From assembly GCA_945889235.1 (NCBI GenBank), contig CAMDBK010000141.1, positions 1-7,675 on the forward strand: 7,675 nucleotides of DNA, given 5' to 3'. The translations under genes and the position numbers were made by a program. The notes under the pieces are model-generated. The model saw nothing but the letters and a program-made list of their open reading frames with translations, searched no databases and had not been told where the DNA came from. This stretch comes from Chitinophaga pinensis. GTDB taxonomy: Bacteria; Bacteroidota; Bacteroidia; SXHM01. This document shows, piece by piece, positions 5,714-7,675 of the stretch (its first letter is position 1; each line of letters begins with the position of its first letter).

Positions 5714-7581
5714 TTTTCGTTCTCAATGTATCGGTTAAACCACATCTGAAATACTATCAATGCCCAAATCCGTTTGTAGTGAAAAGTTTCACCGTCTCGA
5801 AATCTTTCAATAAGATTTTTTACAAAACTAAAATTGAAAAGACCATGTTTATTAAGTTCACTTTCGCAAAGGTATTTATCAATCATAAAGCTTAACTCGC
5901 TTTGCAACCAAGGTCCGATTGGTGCCGGAAAGCCCCATTTCTTGCGGTAAATCAAGTCGTTTGGCAAATATTTTGCAAGCGATTTTTTCATTAGGTATTT
6001 CTGTTCTTTGCCTTTGATTTTATATTCCAACGGAACATTCACAGCGAACTCAACTAAATTGTGGTCAAGGTAAGGGACACGGACTTCAAGGCTTGAAGCC
6101 ATAGATGCAATATCCATTTTGTAAAGCAGGTTATCTGCAAGATAATTTTTGATATCGAACAGTGCAATTTTCTCAAACGGATGAATTTTCATTGAGCTGA
6201 TTTTTTCCCATTCTGCAGTAAGTGTGGAGTGTTTATACTCTTCACTAAACAAGCTGCTGATTTCGTTTTCCGAAAACATATATTGCTCCTGACTCCAGAC
6301 GTGCAGCCAGATATTTTTATAATCTGCATAATCAAAAATTCGGGCTGCTCGCTTACCCTGATTATCAAGAAAACCCAATAATGATGCAGCAAGTTTACGT
6401 GCAGGATAACCACCAACCGAACTTATTTTCTCTATCCGTTGTTGCCAGTTGTAATAGCCATAACCCATAAAAAGTTCATCACCGCCATCGCCACTTAACG
6501 CAACAGTAACGTTTTCGCGGGCTTTTTTGCAAACGATAAAACTTGGAATTGTAGATGGTGCAGCAAACGGCTGGTCGTAAAAATCACAAACATGCTCTAC
6601 AATTTCCAGGGCTTCTATTTCGCCCACACGAGTGAGGCTGTGATTGGTTTTCAGAATTTCGGCAACCTTGCCAGCATAAGCAGTTTCGTCAAATTCCTTT
6701 ACATCAAAACCGATTGTGAAAGTGTTCACCGGTTGTGTGTTTTGTTCCTGAAATACTGAACAGATGAGAGATGAATCAGTTCCTCCACTTAGGAAAGCGC
6801 CAATAGGAACATCGCTTATGCTCTGGTATTTTACTGATTTTTTCAGTTGTTCAAGAAACCCTTCTTTGTAATATTCTTCGCTGCCGGCCTTTGTTTCCTG
6901 ATATTTTTCGGCAATATCATAGTATTGTTTTTTCTCTAAACCTTTTGAGCTTATTTTTAAATAACAACCTGCAGAAAGTTTTTTAATGTTTTTAAAAATC
7001 GTTTGTTCACCCGGAACATATTCAAGGAACAAATAATCTTTCAGCGCATTCAGGTCAAGGGTTTTATCAAGACCGATTTTAGTCAGTGCTTTTATCTCTG
7101 AAGCAAAAACAAAATCAGTTCCGTTATAATGATAGTAAACTGGTTTAATCCCCATCCTGTCGCGGAAAAGAAAGAGTGTTTTTTCTTCACGATCATAAAC
7201 GGCAATTGTAAACATGCCATTTAATTTGTGAACAAATTCAACACCCCAAATAGCAAATGCTTCGGTAATTATTTCTGTATCAGAAGTGGTTTTGGGTTGG
7301 AAATTTTTGTCAACTTTTTTTAGTTCGGTTTCAACTTCTTTGTAGTTGTAAATTTCACCATTAAAAATAAGAGCAAATCTTTGATTTAGGGAGAAGAAAG
7401 GCTGATTAGCAGCTTCGCTCAGGTCAATTATACTCAACCTTCTGTGCCCAAGTCCAACAGAATTTTCAATGAAATAACCCGAAGCATCGGGCCCGCGATG
7501 AGCCAATGCATTGGTCAGTATTTCTAAATCCTGTTTTTTAAATCGCCCTTCGGGTGAGAAGTAGCCGGCTATTCCGCACAT
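5710..7581 (-). CDS. asnB: Glutamine-hydrolysing asparagine synthase homologue (AsnB type)
   Basis: This 623-residue class II amidotransferase is complete by motif. The N-terminal glutaminase domain starts MCGIAGYF, so removal of Met exposes the catalytic Cys2; the start is therefore fixed at 7581. GHRRLSIID (45-53), NGEIYNY (74-80) and SDTE (100-103) form the glutamine site. The synthetase domain has the ATP-binding PP-loop SGGTDSS (265-271), SGDGGDEL (363-370), and the conserved LLYKMDIASMASSLEVRVPYLDH region (485-507). The classic reaction is ATP-dependent amidation of aspartate to asparagine with glutamine-derived ammonia. Homologues inside surface-glycan loci are often thought to amidate uronic acids or other carboxylates, and the context favours that, though the sequence cannot decide. 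It is the first gene of the run, 34 nt after the upstream stop, behind a -7-like promoter box only 5 nt from the ATG. Its TGA overlaps the deacetylase start (ATGA). Confidence 0.94.
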   Translation of the reverse strand: MCGIAGYFSPEGRFKKQDLEILTNALAHRGPDASGYFIENSVGLGHRRLSIIDLSEAANQPFFSLNQRFALIFNGEIYNYKEVETELKKVDKNFQPKTTSDTEIITEAFAIWGVEFVHKLNGMFTIAVYDREEKTLFLFRDRMGIKPVYYHYNGTDFVFASEIKALTKIGLDKTLDLNALKDYLFLEYVPGEQTIFKNIKKLSAGCYLKISSKGLEKKQYYDIAEKYQETKAGSEEYYKEGFLEQLKKSVKYQSISDVPIGAFLSGGTDSSLICSVFQEQNTQPVNTFTIGFDVKEFDETAYAGKVAEILKTNHSLTRVGEIEALEIVEHVCDFYDQPFAAPSTIPSFIVCKKARENVTVALSGDGGDELFMGYGYYNWQQRIEKISSVGGYPARKLAASLLGFLDNQGKRAARIFDYADYKNIWLHVWSQEQYMFSENEISSLFSEEYKHSTLTAEWEKISSMKIHPFEKIALFDIKNYLADNLLYKMDIASMASSLEVRVPYLDHNLVEFAVNVPLEYKIKGKEQKYLMKKSLAKYLPNDLIYRKKWGFPAPIGPWLQSELSFMIDKYLCESELNKHGLFNFSFVKNLIERFRDGETFHYKRIWALIVFQMWFNRYIENEK

Positions 7582-7586
7582 GCGGA
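7573..7586 (-). other. Inverted repeat placing the asnB start codon in the loop
   Basis: On the minus strand TCCGC (7586-7582) pairs with GCGGA (7577-7573) around the four-base loop ATGT, so the asnB AUG would sit at the hairpin tip. The downstream arm encodes part of the conserved Cys2-Gly3, so it is constrained by the protein and the symmetry may be chance. If transcription begins after 7586 the upstream arm is missing from the mRNA, and the symmetry could matter only in DNA. Confidence 0.35.
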
Positions 7587-7615
7587 CAAAGATAGAAGTT
7601 TGGAGAAAGCAGCAA
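7587..7615 (-). promoter_or_regulatory. asnB: Candidate Bacteroidetes-type promoter for the asnB-led operon
   Basis: Reading the minus strand, TATCTTTG (7594-7587) matches all six fixed positions of the Bacteroidetes -7 consensus TAnnTTTG. A TTG (7615-7613) lies 18 nt upstream, near the usual place of the -33 TTG/TTTG box. The candidate sits in the gap between the upstream stop and asnB and points into the run. The -7 box ends just 5 nt before the asnB ATG, so the transcript would have almost no leader. No operator or terminator is evident in the gap. Confidence 0.6.
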
Positions 7616-7675
7616 TTACTTCACTACTGTTACCATTCCTCGTTTTGTTCCGTTGCTGTTATCAATTCCAATATA
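7616..7675 (-). CDS. 3' end of an upstream gene, possibly a type IX secretion (T9SS) cargo protein
   Basis: The last 19 codons and a TAA stop (7618-7616) are visible, reading YIGIDNSNGTKRGMVTVVK. The alternating pattern, the NG turn and the final strand ending in Val-Val-Lys resemble the last beta-strands of T9SS type A C-terminal sorting domains, which target Bacteroidota proteins for export and surface attachment. That family call is an impression from 19 residues. The frame is open to the window edge and its stop falls 34 nt before asnB. No terminator hairpin follows the stop, so some readthrough into asnB is possible. Confidence 0.5.
   Translation of the reverse strand, partial: YIGIDNSNGTKRGMVTVVK

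Noticed and set aside
5644..5895. Plus-strand open frame of 83 codons across the asnB/deacetylase junction.
   Set aside because: It lies antisense to two well-supported genes and its translation shows no recognisable domain.
6189..6416. Minus-strand open frame of 75 codons inside asnB in another frame.
   Set aside because: It is an out-of-frame read of the conserved synthetase domain.
5710..7581. A lasso-peptide or beta-lactam cyclase instead of asparagine synthase.
   Set aside because: The glutaminase domain is intact from Cys2 onward, and no precursor peptide or leader peptidase gene is nearby; the neighbours are glycan enzymes.

Overview
The window looks like part of a surface-glycan (exopolysaccharide, capsule or O-antigen type) biosynthesis locus from an AT-rich member of the Bacteroidota. 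The taxonomic guess rests on four things: a TATCTTTG box matching the Bacteroidetes -7 consensus TAnnTTTG just before the first gene of the run; start sites with no clear Shine-Dalgarno sequence; a truncated upstream protein whose C-terminus resembles a type IX secretion sorting tail; and a small GC-richer palindromic repeat of a kind I recall from Bacteroidota genomes. No species can be named from this sequence alone.

Every supported gene is on the minus strand, so transcription runs from high to low coordinates. At 7675-7616 is the last 19 codons of an upstream gene. After a 34-nt gap holding a promoter candidate comes a tightly packed run: a complete glutamine-dependent asparagine synthase homologue (asnB type, 7581-5710), a CE4-type polysaccharide deacetylase without a signal peptide (5713-4778), a formyltransferase-fold protein (4781-3963), a left-handed beta-helix acyltransferase starting at GTG (3966-3193), a short DPM1-like family 2 glycosyltransferase without membrane segments (3200-2514), a multi-spanning GT-C type glycosyltransferase (2448-1024), a full-length DPM1/GtrB/ArnC-like family 2 glycosyltransferase with two C-terminal membrane helices (1031-78), and the first 26 codons of a further gene (78-1), possibly a methyltransferase. 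Six of the seven junctions inside the run overlap by 1, 4 or 8 nt. The one exception is a 65-nt gap (2449-2513). This points to one translationally coupled operon.

A plausible joint role, which is inference, is as follows. Cytoplasmic enzymes (amidotransferase, deacetylase, formyltransferase, acyltransferase) would decorate a nucleotide- or lipid-linked sugar by amidation, N-deacetylation, N-formylation and O- or N-acylation. The two DPM1-like enzymes would charge a polyprenyl-phosphate carrier. The GT-C protein would then use the charged carrier outside the membrane to attach a sugar to the growing glycan, as in the ArnC/ArnT or GtrB/GtrC pairs.

The most notable non-gene features are a palindromic repeat carried in frame inside the deacetylase gene and the very short or absent leader predicted for asnB. 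I found no RNA genes, CRISPR array, transposase or toxin-antitoxin pair, and nothing clearly pointing to a wholly new system. No stretch longer than 65 nt lacks a gene.
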